This document shows positions 34,621 through 42,911 of a stretch of DNA of 45,214 bases, piece by piece; position 1 is the first letter of the stretch, and the number at the start of each line of letters is the position of its first letter. The notes beneath the pieces are model-generated. The model made no database searches. It saw only the letters and a program-made list of their open reading frames with translations, and was not told the origin of the DNA. This stretch comes from Planctomycetia bacterium. GTDB taxonomy: Bacteria; Planctomycetota; MHYJ01; WSZJ01. The stretch covers positions 1 to 45,214 of the forward strand of contig JADLHC010000339.1 of NCBI GenBank assembly GCA_020849035.1, written 5' to 3'. Both the position numbers and the translations under genes were made by a program.

Positions 34621-37212
34621 ATGAGCCGCAAATACGAATTCCGGCAGATCGAGACCCGCTGGCAGCAGCAGTGGAGCCGGGCGGGGCTGTTCCGCGCGGG
34701 GGGCCGCCCCGGGCGGCCGAAGTTCTACGCGCTGGTGATGTTCCCGTACCCGAGCGGGACGCTGCACGTGGGGCACGGGCGCAACTACATCATCGGGGAC
34801 GCGCTGGCGCGGTACAAGATGATGAAGGGGTTCGACGTCCTGACGCCGATGGGGTGGGACGCGTTCGGGCTGCCGGCGGAGAACGCGGCAATCGAGGCGG
34901 CGCGGAGCGAAGGGCAGCCGGTGCACCCGCGCGAGTACACGCTGCGGAACATCCGGGTGATGAAGCAGCAGATCCACGCGTGGGGCGTCGGGTACGACTG
35001 GGACCGCGAGATCGCGAGCTGCCACCCCGGGTACTACAGGTGGACGCAGTGGCTGTTCCTGAAGCTGCTGGAGAACAAGCTGGCGTACCGCAAGATGGCG
35101 CCGGTGAACTGGTGCCCCGCCTGCCAGACCGTGCTGGCCAACGAGCAGGTCGAGGAGGACGGCGGGTGCGAGCGCTGCGGGACGCAGGTCACGCAGAAGA
35201 ACCTGGAGCAGTGGTACTTCCGCATCACGAAGTACGCCGACCGGCTGCTGGACGACCTGGACACGCTGGAGGACTGGCCGGAGCGCGTCACGGCGATGCA
35301 GGAAGCGTGGATCGGCCGGACCGAGGGCGCAGAGATCGTGTTCCGGCTGGAGTCCGGGGACGAGAAGATCAGAGTCTTCACGACGCGCGCCGACACGCTG
35401 TTCGGGGTGACGTTCGTGGTGGTCGCGCCGGAGCACCCGCTGGTCGCGAAGTGCGCCGCGAAGATGGCGGAGCCGGAGCGGAAGAAGCTCAACGACTTCG
35501 TGGCGAAGTGCCGCGCGCAGAAGGCGATGCAGCGGACGGCCGCGGGGGACAAGGAGGGGATCTCGCTGGGCGTGAACGTCATCCATCCGCTGACCGGCAA
35601 GCCGGTCGCGCTGTGGGCGGCGGACTACGCCCTGATGGACTTCGGGACGGGCGCGGTGATGGGCGTGCCGGCGCACGACCAGCGGGACTTCCTGTTCGCG
35701 AAGAAGTACGGGTTCCCGATCAAGGTGGTGATCGCTCCCAAGGGCGCGACGCTGGACGGCGCGACCATGGAGAAAGCGTTCGAGGATGACGGCGTCCAGG
35801 TCAACTCGGGCGAGTTCGACAACCTGCCGAACAACTTCGGCCGCGCCAAGATCACGGAGGCCCTGGAGGACCGCGAGCTGGGCGGGCCGACGATCACGTA
35901 CCGCCTGCGCGACTGGCTGATCTCGCGCCAGCGCTACTGGGGCGCCCCGATCCCGATCGTCTACTGCGCCAACTGCGGCGCGGTGCCGGTCCCCGAGAGC
36001 GACCTGCCGGTGATCCTGCCGGACGCGGCCGACTTCAAGCCCAAGGGACAGTCCCCGCTGGCCGCCGTCGAGAGCTTCGTCAAGACGACCTGCCCGGTCT
36101 GTGAGGACCCCGCGCGCCGCGAGACGGACACGATGGACACCTTCGTCGACTCGGCGTGGTACTTCCTGCGCTATATCTCGCCCCGGGCCGACCGGGTCTT
36201 CGTCCCCGAGGACGTCAACCACTGGCTGCCGGTGGACCAGTACATCGGCGGCGCCGAGCACGCCACCAAGCACCTGATCTACTCCCGGTTCTTCACCAAG
36301 TTCCTGTACGACATCGAGTTGCTGAACTTCGAGGAGCCCTTCTCCCGCCTGTTCGCCCAGGGGCTGATCTGCGCCGACGCGCACCAGTGCCCGGAGCACG
36401 GGTGGGTGTCGGAGAAAGACGTGAAGGACGGGAAGCACTCGTGCGGGCAGGCGGTGCGGACCGAGATGGCGAAGATGTCGAAGACGAAGAAGAACGGGGC
36501 GGCGCCGGAGCCGCTGATCGAGGAGTTCGGGGCGGACACGGTGCGGCTGTACACGCTGTTCATCGGTCCGCCGGAGCGGGACGCGATCTGGGCGACGAAG
36601 GACATCATCGGGTCGCACCGGTTCCTGTACCGGGTGTGGGACACGGTCCAGGAAGCGCTTCCCCAGATCCAGGGCGCGCCATCGCAACCACAGACTACGG
36701 AAGGTCTTGCGGAGGACGTCAAGGCCGTCCGGCGCAAGGTGCACCAGACGATCCGCAAGGTGACCGAGGAAATCGAGGGCGGCTTCAAGTTCAACACGGC
36801 CGTGGCCGCCACGATGGAGCTGGTCAACGAGATCAAGCGGGCGAAGTACGACTCCGGGGGGCCCAATGCTGCGGCGGTGCTGCGGGAGGCCTGCGAGAGC
36901 GTGACGCTGCTGCTGGCCCCGTTCGTTCCCCACCTGGCGGAGGAGCTGTGGGAGCTCCTGGGCAAGAATCCCTCGATCTTCGACCAGCCCTGGCCGACGT
37001 TCGACCCCGCCGCCTGCGTGGAGGCGGAGATCGAGGTCCCGATCCAGATCAACGGGAAGATCCGAAGCCGGCTGGTGCTGGCGGCCGGGGCCACGGAGGA
37101 GCAGGCGAGGGCGGCGGCGCTGGCCGATCCGAAGGTTGTCGAGGCGCTGGCGGGCAAGGCGCCCCGGACGGTGATCGTGGTGCCGAAGCGGATGGTCAAT
37201 GTCGTCCTCTGA
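34621..37212 (+). CDS. leuS: Leucyl-tRNA synthetase
   Basis: An 863-residue class I aminoacyl-tRNA synthetase of normal bacterial length. The HIGH motif is HVGH at 49-52 (YPSGTLHVGHGRNY). The zinc module CPACQ...CERCG follows at about 167-190. The CP1 editing domain (TTRADTLFGVTF; GTGAVMGVPAHDQRD) spans about 220-415. TMDTFVDSAWYF and the KMSKT loop at 618-622 follow, the last residue being Thr where Ser is usual. The C-terminal anticodon and tRNA-binding region ends with VVPKRMVNVVL. The start at 34621 gives the family N-terminus; an open frame further upstream is not conserved. Confidence 0.98.
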   Translation: MSRKYEFRQIETRWQQQWSRAGLFRAGGRPGRPKFYALVMFPYPSGTLHVGHGRNYIIGDALARYKMMKGFDVLTPMGWDAFGLPAENAAIEAARSEGQPVHPREYTLRNIRVMKQQIHAWGVGYDWDREIASCHPGYYRWTQWLFLKLLENKLAYRKMAPVNWCPACQTVLANEQVEEDGGCERCGTQVTQKNLEQWYFRITKYADRLLDDLDTLEDWPERVTAMQEAWIGRTEGAEIVFRLESGDEKIRVFTTRADTLFGVTFVVVAPEHPLVAKCAAKMAEPERKKLNDFVAKCRAQKAMQRTAAGDKEGISLGVNVIHPLTGKPVALWAADYALMDFGTGAVMGVPAHDQRDFLFAKKYGFPIKVVIAPKGATLDGATMEKAFEDDGVQVNSGEFDNLPNNFGRAKITEALEDRELGGPTITYRLRDWLISRQRYWGAPIPIVYCANCGAVPVPESDLPVILPDAADFKPKGQSPLAAVESFVKTTCPVCEDPARRETDTMDTFVDSAWYFLRYISPRADRVFVPEDVNHWLPVDQYIGGAEHATKHLIYSRFFTKFLYDIELLNFEEPFSRLFAQGLICADAHQCPEHGWVSEKDVKDGKHSCGQAVRTEMAKMSKTKKNGAAPEPLIEEFGADTVRLYTLFIGPPERDAIWATKDIIGSHRFLYRVWDTVQEALPQIQGAPSQPQTTEGLAEDVKAVRRKVHQTIRKVTEEIEGGFKFNTAVAATMELVNEIKRAKYDSGGPNAAAVLREACESVTLLLAPFVPHLAEELWELLGKNPSIFDQPWPTFDPAACVEAEIEVPIQINGKIRSRLVLAAGATEEQARAAALADPKVVEALAGKAPRTVIVVPKRMVNVVL

Positions 37213-37404
37213 TCGGAGGGCGCTTCCGCTAGTTAGTGCCCCGCATAGTCTTGCGACGAACGACCCATGGCGCCATGCGGCGGGAATGCGACGTCGTCGC
37301 CGAACGTTGGACGGTGTATTCGCGAGGGGGTTCGCGGAGGCTCTAGAGGGTTTGAGCCGTCCTGTTTAAGGTTTTCATGAGGCGCCGCGAGGCTCCATTT
37401 CCGC

Positions 37405-37433
37405 TTGACGCCCCCCACCCCCCCCGATAGCCT
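37405..37433 (+). promoter_or_regulatory. Promoter of the lipoprotein paralogue cluster
   Basis: The 269-base gap after leuS holds no gene. TTGACG (37405-37410), a 17-base, almost pure-C spacer, and TAGCCT (37428-37433) form a promoter. The leader of about 40 bases ends with GGAGAAAG, a ribosome site before the ATG at 37482. Confidence 0.6.
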
Positions 37434-37481
37434 TCCCGGTCCGCAAATCCTGAGTCGCGCCACAAACATTAACGGAGAAAG

Positions 37482-38246
37482 ATGATGCGAAAGCTCGCGC
37501 TGGGCCTGTGTTCGATGACCCTGGCTGGCTGTGGACTCATCGGCGGCGCGACGGACGGCGGCGGCGGGGGAGGCGGCGGCGGAAGCCAGCCCGACCCGAT
37601 GGTCTACGACGCCACGACCACGGGCTGGGACATCGCGGCGCTGAAGGAGGGCGAGTGGGTCGAGACCGAGACCAAGGGGTCCGGCTACTCCATGAAGACC
37701 AAGCTGGCCTGCGTCGCCATCAAGGACGGCCTCGTCTGGATCGAACAGTCCAACAGCAGCCAGTCCGGCTGGGTGACCCTCCTGGGCGTGGACCCCAAGG
37801 ACCGGAAGACCAAGAAGGCCTACTTCGGCAAGTCGGGCGCCGAGGCCAAGGAGATCAAGGTCCAGGCGATGCCCACTGGCGGCGGCGGCGCGGCCGGCGA
37901 GATGCCGAAGTCCAAGGGAACGGTCAAGATCTCGAAGGAGACCCTGACCGTCGCCGGGCAGTCGATCGAGTGCGAGAAGTCCGAGTCCGACATCACCACG
38001 ACCTACCAGGGCAAGGACACCCGGTACCAGGGCACGACCTGGATGTCGGACAAGGTGCCTTTCCGGAGCTGGTACGAGGAGAAGAACTCCGATCCCTACA
38101 AGAACAACTCGGACATCAAGGTCGAGGGGAAGTACACGCTGAAGGGCGCCGCGTTGGTGAAGTCGGAGGGTGGCGGAGCGACGACGCAGATCGTGGGTCT
38201 GGGGACGGACGCGAAGATGACGGTCAAGCTGCCGGCCGCGAAGTAG
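37482..38246 (+). CDS. Lipoprotein, first of four paralogues of unknown function
   Basis: A 254-residue predicted lipoprotein with a type II signal peptide: the lipobox LAGC has Cys17 as the lipidated residue, followed by a Gly-rich tether. The mature domain shares with three nearby genes the blocks WDIAALKEGEWVE, KLACVAIKDGLVWIE, KKAYFGKSG, KGTVKISKETL...IECEKSE, and TTWMSDKVPF. It is probably a beta-rich domain. I do not recognise a named family. The strong ribosome site and promoter suggest good expression. The conserved Cys pair (in LACV and ECEK) could form a disulfide outside the cytoplasm. Confidence 0.85.
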   Translation: MMRKLALGLCSMTLAGCGLIGGATDGGGGGGGGGSQPDPMVYDATTTGWDIAALKEGEWVETETKGSGYSMKTKLACVAIKDGLVWIEQSNSSQSGWVTLLGVDPKDRKTKKAYFGKSGAEAKEIKVQAMPTGGGGAAGEMPKSKGTVKISKETLTVAGQSIECEKSESDITTTYQGKDTRYQGTTWMSDKVPFRSWYEEKNSDPYKNNSDIKVEGKYTLKGAALVKSEGGGATTQIVGLGTDAKMTVKLPAAK

Positions 38247-38260
38247 GAACCAACTCTGGG

Positions 38261-38296
38261 GAAGTCCGCGGGGATGACCTTCGCGGGCTTCTTCGC
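38261..38296 (+). terminator. Weak hairpin after the first paralogue
   Basis: GAAGTCCGCG (38261-38270) and CGCGGGCTTC (38282-38291) pair at nine of ten positions, followed by a short pyrimidine run TTCGCC. It may be a weak terminator or mRNA 3'-end structure between two co-directional paralogues. Confidence 0.4.
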
Positions 38297-38327
38297 CTCA
38301 GGGGGAACATTTAGAGGAGTGAAGTCC

Positions 38328-39101
38328 ATGCGCAAGATGACGGTGCTTTGCAGTTCGCTGGTGCTCGCGCTGTGCGCCGTGAACGCCCAGGCCCAGATGC
38401 CCGACCCGACGATCTCGGAGGGGATGTTCGCGGCGTACGACCTGTCCGGCCTGAAGGGCGGCGAGTGGGTCGAGTACGAGATGTCGAGCGAGATGGTGAT
38501 GCAGGGCGTGCCGCCGAACCCGCAGAAGTCCGGGTACAAGATCGCCTGCGTCGGCGTCGAGGGCGACACGGTCTACATCGAGTCGGACCAGATGCTCTCC
38601 TACAATCCCGCCTGGAAGGGCATGGTGATCATGTGCGCCGTGGACAAGAAGAGCGGCAACGTGACGAAGGCCTGGTGGGGCAAGGTCGGCGAGGCCGGCA
38701 AGGAGCTGAAGGTCGAGAAGGCCACGGGCGGCTCTGCGACGCCCGCCGCGAAGTTCGAGGGTTCGGGCACGGCCAAGGTCTCGAAGGAGTCGGTCAAGGC
38801 CGGCGGCGCGGACTATGACTGCGAGAAGATCGAGATGGAGATCACGCAGAAGGTGAACGGCCAGGATTCGAAGTCGAAGACGACGTCCTGGAGCAGCGAG
38901 AAGGTCGCCTTCAAGTACAAGCAGCAGGCGGCCGACGCGAAGGATCCGTACGACGGCAAGATCAAGTGGGAAGGCAAGGCGGAGGGCAAGGGCGGCCTCG
39001 TGAAGTCCGTGACCGAGATGGCGGGACAGGGCTACACGATGAAGTCGACGATGGAGATCAAGGCGTCGGGCTCGGATGCGAAGATGAGCCTGAAGAAGTA
39101 G
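38328..39101 (+). CDS. Secreted paralogue, second of four, unknown function
   Basis: A 257-residue exported protein. The signal peptide MRKMTVLCSSLVLALCAVNA is followed by an AQA-type cleavage site, and there is no lipobox. It shares YDLSGLKGGEWVEYE, KIACVGVEGDTVYIE, VTKAWWGKVG, GSGTAKVSKESV, DCEKIEMEI and TSWSSEKVAF with its neighbours. It is Lys/Glu-rich. The start is set at 38328 by the signal peptide and by GAGGAG just before it. A longer frame from 38274 is not supported. It ends at a strong terminator. Confidence 0.85.
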   Translation: MRKMTVLCSSLVLALCAVNAQAQMPDPTISEGMFAAYDLSGLKGGEWVEYEMSSEMVMQGVPPNPQKSGYKIACVGVEGDTVYIESDQMLSYNPAWKGMVIMCAVDKKSGNVTKAWWGKVGEAGKELKVEKATGGSATPAAKFEGSGTAKVSKESVKAGGADYDCEKIEMEITQKVNGQDSKSKTTSWSSEKVAFKYKQQAADAKDPYDGKIKWEGKAEGKGGLVKSVTEMAGQGYTMKSTMEIKASGSDAKMSLKK

Positions 39102-39123
39102 CTGACAGCCGGAAACAGACAGG

Positions 39124-39154
39124 ACCCGCCCCCGGACCGGGGGCGGGTTTTTTT
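39124..39154 (+). terminator. Intrinsic terminator after the second paralogue
   Basis: Perfect 12-bp stem ACCCGCCCCCGG / CCGGGGGCGGGT (39124-39135, 39137-39148) with a one-base centre, so the innermost pairs stay open, followed by seven T. Confidence 0.95.
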
Positions 39155-39170
39155 GTCGGCGCTGGTCGGG

Positions 39171-39176
39171 TAGGAT
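39171..39176 (+). promoter_or_regulatory. TAGGAT -10 box, leaderless start of the third paralogue
   Basis: TAGGAT ends seven bases before the ATG at 39184, just after the terminator of the preceding gene. The upstream ATG at 39175 overlaps the box and is therefore an unlikely start. Confidence 0.55.
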
Positions 39177-39183
39177 GCCCGGC

Positions 39184-39948
39184 ATGAGAACCGTCCTCGC
39201 GCCGGCCTTCGCCCTCCTGGCGGCACTCGCCGCCGCGGCCGATCCTCCCCCGGCGCCCCCGGTCCGCGAGAACGACCTGGCCGAGTGGGACGTCGCGGCT
39301 CTCGCGGCCGGCGAGTGGGCCGAACACGAGCTGGCCGGCCCTTCCGCGCCGCCCGCCCAGGGCAGCAGGCGCCCTTCCCGCCGCCTCGCCTGCGTTGCCG
39401 TCGAGTCGGAGACGGTATGGGTCGAGGTGACCATGAAGAACGCCGGGAAGACCTGGGAGGGGATGGTGCTCCTGCTCGGGGCGCGCAAGTCGGACGGGAA
39501 GGTGGCGCAGGCGTTCTGGGGCAAGCCGGGAGGCGAGGGGACGACCGTGACGGTCGGCCCCCCCGCACAGGGTCCCGCCGTGGCGCCGGGCACTCCCAGG
39601 CCCACGGTGACCGCGTCCGGCACGGTGACCCGGGAGAAGACGAAGGCCGGCACGACGACCTACGACTGCGAGAAAATCGAGGTCGAAACGCACCTCTCCA
39701 GCTCCTGCTGCGACGAGCGGGCACGGATCACGACGTGGGTGAGCGACAAGGTCGCCTTCGCGGCGAAAGTGGAGGAGAAGGTGAAGGTCAACGGGCTGGA
39801 CGCGGAGACCACCTGGAACGGGAAACCCACGGTCAAGGGCGGCGTCGTGCGCCGCCAGGTCGGCAGCGCGGGGACGCTGGACGTGATCACGCTCCTCCGG
39901 CACGGGAAGGACGCGACGGCCACGCTGAAGCGGCCGGAGTCGAAGTAG
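39184..39948 (+). CDS. Secreted paralogue, third of four, unknown function
   Basis: A 254-residue exported protein with signal peptide MRTVLAPAFALLAALAAAAD. It carries the family blocks WDVAALAAGEWAEHE, RLACVAVESETVWVE, VAQAFWGKPGG, ASGTVTREKT, DCEKIEVET and TTWVSDKVAF. It has an additional Cys pair in SSSCCDE. It is Pro-rich near the centre. It converges with the DUF4424-like gene, with only six bases between the two stop codons. Confidence 0.82.
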   Translation: MRTVLAPAFALLAALAAAADPPPAPPVRENDLAEWDVAALAAGEWAEHELAGPSAPPAQGSRRPSRRLACVAVESETVWVEVTMKNAGKTWEGMVLLLGARKSDGKVAQAFWGKPGGEGTTVTVGPPAQGPAVAPGTPRPTVTASGTVTREKTKAGTTTYDCEKIEVETHLSSSCCDERARITTWVSDKVAFAAKVEEKVKVNGLDAETTWNGKPTVKGGVVRRQVGSAGTLDVITLLRHGKDATATLKRPESK

Positions 39949-39954
39949 CGCGGC

Positions 39955-41211
39955 CTACTCGAGCAGGCTGCGGGCTTCCGCGACCTTGGCACGGAGCTCG
40001 TCGCGCGCGGCGTCGCCGGACAGCGTGAGCACCCGCCCGCCCGCGGTCACGCGCCCCGCGAGGAACGCCTCGCCTGCAGCCGCCCACCGCTCCAGCGCGG
40101 CGCGCGCGGCCGCCCTGTCCTCCCGGGCGGCCTGGAGAAGCCCGTCGAAGAACTCGAACAGCTGCGCGGCCTCCCCGGGCCGCGCGTACTCGCGCGCCTC
40201 GGTGCCGATGCTGCGCTCGATCTCGGCGCGGACCTCGGGCGGCACGTCCTCCCCGATCCGCACGCGCTGTCGCTCCTCGGCCGGGAAGTCCCACGCCCCG
40301 TCCGCCACCTTCGCCTCGTCGAACATCGCCCGCACCGCCTCCACGTAGGCCGCCCGCTCCTCCGCCGTCGGTTTCGGCCGCGCGAACCTCTCGTGCGCGC
40401 TGCCCAGCGTCCAGGCGACCTCCTTCTTCGCCGACCAGTGACGCTTCCCTTCCTCCCTCAGCCGCTCCAGGTCGGCCGCCCACGTGTCCTTCATGTGGTA
40501 GAGGATCTCCACGTCGTCCTCGGCGCCCGGCTCGAGGTTCTCGAACGTCCACGTGATCGCCTCCCCGGTGCGTTCGCCGCGGCGGAGCGGTCGCGCCGAA
40601 CGCACGTGCTCCAGCGTCAGCGGAGCCTCGCATCGGAACGTCACGCGCGCCTTCCCGATCGTGTTCTTCCAGCGCGCCCCCGTCGAAAGCGTGTACGAAA
40701 CGCGCCGGTACTCGCTGAACGCGAACAGCTCCAGTTCGTACCGGACCCGGTGGACCACGGTCGCACCGGCCGGATAGTTCGCGTCCCAGACGTACCAGTA
40801 GTCGTGCCGCCCGCTCTCGTCCTCGCGCGACGCCTGCTCCTCGGTCACCTCAACGGCCTTCCCCTGGTACCGGTCCACCAGCCGGGGCGCCAGCTTCGCC
40901 CCTCCCACCTCGATCTCGAACCCCTTCATGTTCTTCACCGGCCCGACCGGAAACCCCTCCTCGAACGCCGCTTCCCCTCCCGTGTTCCTCATCTCGAACG
41001 TCGCCTCCACCACGAGCCGGTCGACCCACGCGTCGTGCGCGGCGCGGCCGAGCCGAAGCGAGACCTCCTCGGCGGCCATCTCGACCTCGATGCCCTTCAT
41101 GTCCCCCGTGGCCTCCAGCCCTGGGGCCTCGCTGCGGGGGCGGGGGCCGATGTCGGCGGGGGCGGGAAGTGACGCGGCGAGGAGGAGAGCGGCGGCGAGG
41201 GGGAGGCGCAT
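39955..41211 (-). CDS. Secreted DUF4424-like protein
   Basis: A 418-residue exported protein with signal peptide MRLPLAAALLLAASLPAPA. The mature N-terminal half resembles DUF4424-type beta domains: VEATFEMRNTGGEAAFEEGFPVG, then YPAGATVVHRVRYELELFAFSEY, then LSTGARWKNTIGKARVTF. The C-terminal part is helical, with RPKPTAEERAAYVEAVRAMFDE and a Glu/Arg/Ala-rich end. Function unknown. The start at 41211 is set by the signal peptide; an upstream in-frame extension would overlap the divergent promoter. It lies between paralogues three and four on the opposite strand. Confidence 0.78.
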   Translation of the reverse strand: MRLPLAAALLLAASLPAPADIGPRPRSEAPGLEATGDMKGIEVEMAAEEVSLRLGRAAHDAWVDRLVVEATFEMRNTGGEAAFEEGFPVGPVKNMKGFEIEVGGAKLAPRLVDRYQGKAVEVTEEQASREDESGRHDYWYVWDANYPAGATVVHRVRYELELFAFSEYRRVSYTLSTGARWKNTIGKARVTFRCEAPLTLEHVRSARPLRRGERTGEAITWTFENLEPGAEDDVEILYHMKDTWAADLERLREEGKRHWSAKKEVAWTLGSAHERFARPKPTAEERAAYVEAVRAMFDEAKVADGAWDFPAEERQRVRIGEDVPPEVRAEIERSIGTEAREYARPGEAAQLFEFFDGLLQAAREDRAAARAALERWAAAGEAFLAGRVTAGGRVLTLSGDAARDELRAKVAEARSLLE

Positions 41212-41222
41212 GGCGGTTCGGC

Positions 41223-41231
41223 TACTATAAC
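41223..41231. promoter_or_regulatory. Overlapping divergent -10 boxes
   Basis: The sequence TACTATAAC reads TACTAT (41223-41228) or TATAAC (41226-41231) on the plus strand, before the ATG at 41246. On the minus strand it reads TATAGT (41224-41229), before the ATG at 41211. Both genes would start with leaders of about 6-12 bases. The two polymerases could not bind at once. Confidence 0.5.
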
Positions 41232-41245
41232 GTGGGCCGACACCG

Positions 41246-42049
41246 ATGCCTTTCAATGACTCCCGGCTTTCGCGCACCACCGCCGCGCTCGCGCTTGGCG
41301 CCGCGCTGGCGTTTCCCGCCCTCCTGGCCGCGTGGATCCTGCTGGGTCCGGAGGAGGAGGAGCTGGCGGGCGGGCGGGTGCTGGAGCCGGACGTCTTCGA
41401 TGCGGAGCTGGAGCGTTACGACTGGGCCGTGATCGGGGAGGGCGACTGGGTGGAGCACGAGGTGGCGACGGCGTCGCGGCTGGACGTGAGCCTGAGGGTA
41501 CGGACGCGGCTGGCGTGCGTCGGGGTGGAGGGTGCGACGGCGTGGGTGGAGGGGCGGGATCACCTGGTGGCGCGGTTTTTCCCCGGGACGACGGTGCTGT
41601 ACGAGGTGCGGCGGGACTCGGGGAGGATCACCCGGGCCTGGTGGGCGCGGGAGGGACGGCCGGTCAGACCCGTGCTGGTGAGAAGGGTGGTGACGCCGCC
41701 GGTGCCGCCCTCGGGGTACCGGAGGAGGGCGCGGACGGAGGGGAGCGTGCTGGACGCCGGGGGCGCCGTGCTGGAGTGCGTGAAGGCGCTGGTGCAGGAG
41801 AGCGCCGACGGGCGGGATTGGTCGACGCGGTCGACGGTCTGGCTGTCGCCGGAGGTGCCGTTCCCGAGGGGCGTGAGCATGGCCGCGCCCGGGGAGGAGT
41901 TCGCGTGGGAAGGGAAAGCGGCGCGCGGCGGGGTCGTGCGGGAGGAGTACAGCGGGATGGCGGTGCGGATGACGACGGAGCTGGCGGCGTGGGGGCGGGA
42001 CGCGCGGCGGACGGTGTGGCCGCCGGCGGAGGGCCCGCCTAGTCGGTGA
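41246..42049 (+). CDS. Membrane-anchored paralogue, fourth of four, unknown function
   Basis: A 267-residue protein with an N-terminal membrane anchor (LALGAALAFPALLAAWILL) instead of a cleavable signal. It is the most divergent family member: YDWAVIGEGDWVEHE, RLACVGVEGATAWVE, ITRAWWAREG, TEGSVLDAGGAVLECVKA and STVWLSPEVPF. The two Cys positions are kept. Its last 11 bases overlap the end of the convergent TonB-like gene. Confidence 0.8.
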   Translation: MPFNDSRLSRTTAALALGAALAFPALLAAWILLGPEEEELAGGRVLEPDVFDAELERYDWAVIGEGDWVEHEVATASRLDVSLRVRTRLACVGVEGATAWVEGRDHLVARFFPGTTVLYEVRRDSGRITRAWWAREGRPVRPVLVRRVVTPPVPPSGYRRRARTEGSVLDAGGAVLECVKALVQESADGRDWSTRSTVWLSPEVPFPRGVSMAAPGEEFAWEGKAARGGVVREEYSGMAVRMTTELAAWGRDARRTVWPPAEGPPSR

Positions 42050-42911
42050 GGCGGAAGGTGACGGGGATGGTCACGCGGGAGGATTCGGCGCGGGCGTCGC
42101 GGACGAGGGGAAGGAAGGTCCAGGTCCAGGCGGCGTCCTCGGCCGCGGTGTCGAGGAGGCGGTGTCCGCTGGTCCCGGAGACGCGGACGCCCGTCACGCG
42201 ACCGTCCGCCGCGACATCGAGGTCCAGGATCGTCGTGCCTTCGAGGCCTCGACGGCGGGCCGCCGCCGGGTAGACGGGAAGCCGGCCGCCGCTGCGTCGC
42301 GCCCACGCGTCCCCGCCGTCGGCGCCGCGCCCCTGTTCGCCGTCGCCGGAGGCGTCGGACCCGGGACCCGCGCCGGCCTCGGTGCGATCCGCGGGTCCCG
42401 ACGCGACCGCCTCGCCTCCGGAGGGCGCACCGGCGTCCGAGCCGCCCGGGATGCCGCGGCCTCCGCGCGCGGGGCCGCGCCCGGCGTGCTCGGGAACGTG
42501 CCCGAACATCAGGTCTTCGTGCGCCGTCCGGCCCGGCGCCGGCGGCGCGCCGGCGTCCAGCGCCGCATCCGGCGGGACCAGCGGCGGCTCCCCCGCCTCG
42601 AACTCGCCTGCGGGCAGCTCCGGCACGGCCGGTCTCCGCGACGCCACCTCCTCCCGACCTCCCGGCAGCCCCGGCTCGCCCGCCGACCGGGCGCCGCCCA
42701 GGTCGAGGCGGACAGGAAGCGTCTCCTGCTTCGCGGCGCCGCGGGAGACGGCGACGGAGGTCAGGATCGCGGCTCCCCCCAGCAGGATGCCGTGCAGGAA
42801 TGCGGACAGCGACCAGCTCGCCCCCAGCGAACGCCAGCCCGCGCCGCACGCCGCGGGACCCCGCCCGCGGATCGCGCGCCTCGCCGGCCTCGCCTCGGGC
42901 TCCGCGATCAC
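42039..42911 (-). CDS. TonB-like energy transducer protein
   Basis: A 290-residue protein with a single N-terminal membrane helix (about 31-55, WSLSAFLHGILLGGAAILTS), then a long Gly/Pro/Ala-rich periplasmic linker, then a TonB C-terminal domain. The latter shows YPAAARRRGLEGTTILDLDV, DGRVTGVRVSGTSGHRLLDTAA and the terminal TIPVTFRL. TonB passes proton-motive energy from ExbB/ExbD to outer-membrane receptors, which implies a diderm envelope. No ExbB, ExbD or receptor is in the window. The GTG at 42911 forms a GTGA overlap with the lysR stop. Longer frames upstream are shadows of lysR. Confidence 0.85.
   Translation of the reverse strand: MIAEPEARPARRAIRGRGPAACGAGWRSLGASWSLSAFLHGILLGGAAILTSVAVSRGAAKQETLPVRLDLGGARSAGEPGLPGGREEVASRRPAVPELPAGEFEAGEPPLVPPDAALDAGAPPAPGRTAHEDLMFGHVPEHAGRGPARGGRGIPGGSDAGAPSGGEAVASGPADRTEAGAGPGSDASGDGEQGRGADGGDAWARRSGGRLPVYPAAARRRGLEGTTILDLDVAADGRVTGVRVSGTSGHRLLDTAAEDAAWTWTFLPLVRDARAESSRVTIPVTFRLTD

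Noticed and set aside
36472-36486. KMSKT instead of KMSKS in leucyl-tRNA synthetase as a sign of inactivity
   Set aside because: The Lys residues are kept and Ser-to-Thr at the last position is a mild change; all other motifs and the length are normal.
37233-37469. Small minus-strand frame in the leuS-lipoprotein gap
   Set aside because: It spans the predicted promoter, has no ribosome site and has no recognisable content.
38274-38327. Upstream start for the second paralogue
   Set aside because: It adds 18 residues before an obvious signal peptide, whereas GAGGAG precedes the ATG at 38328.
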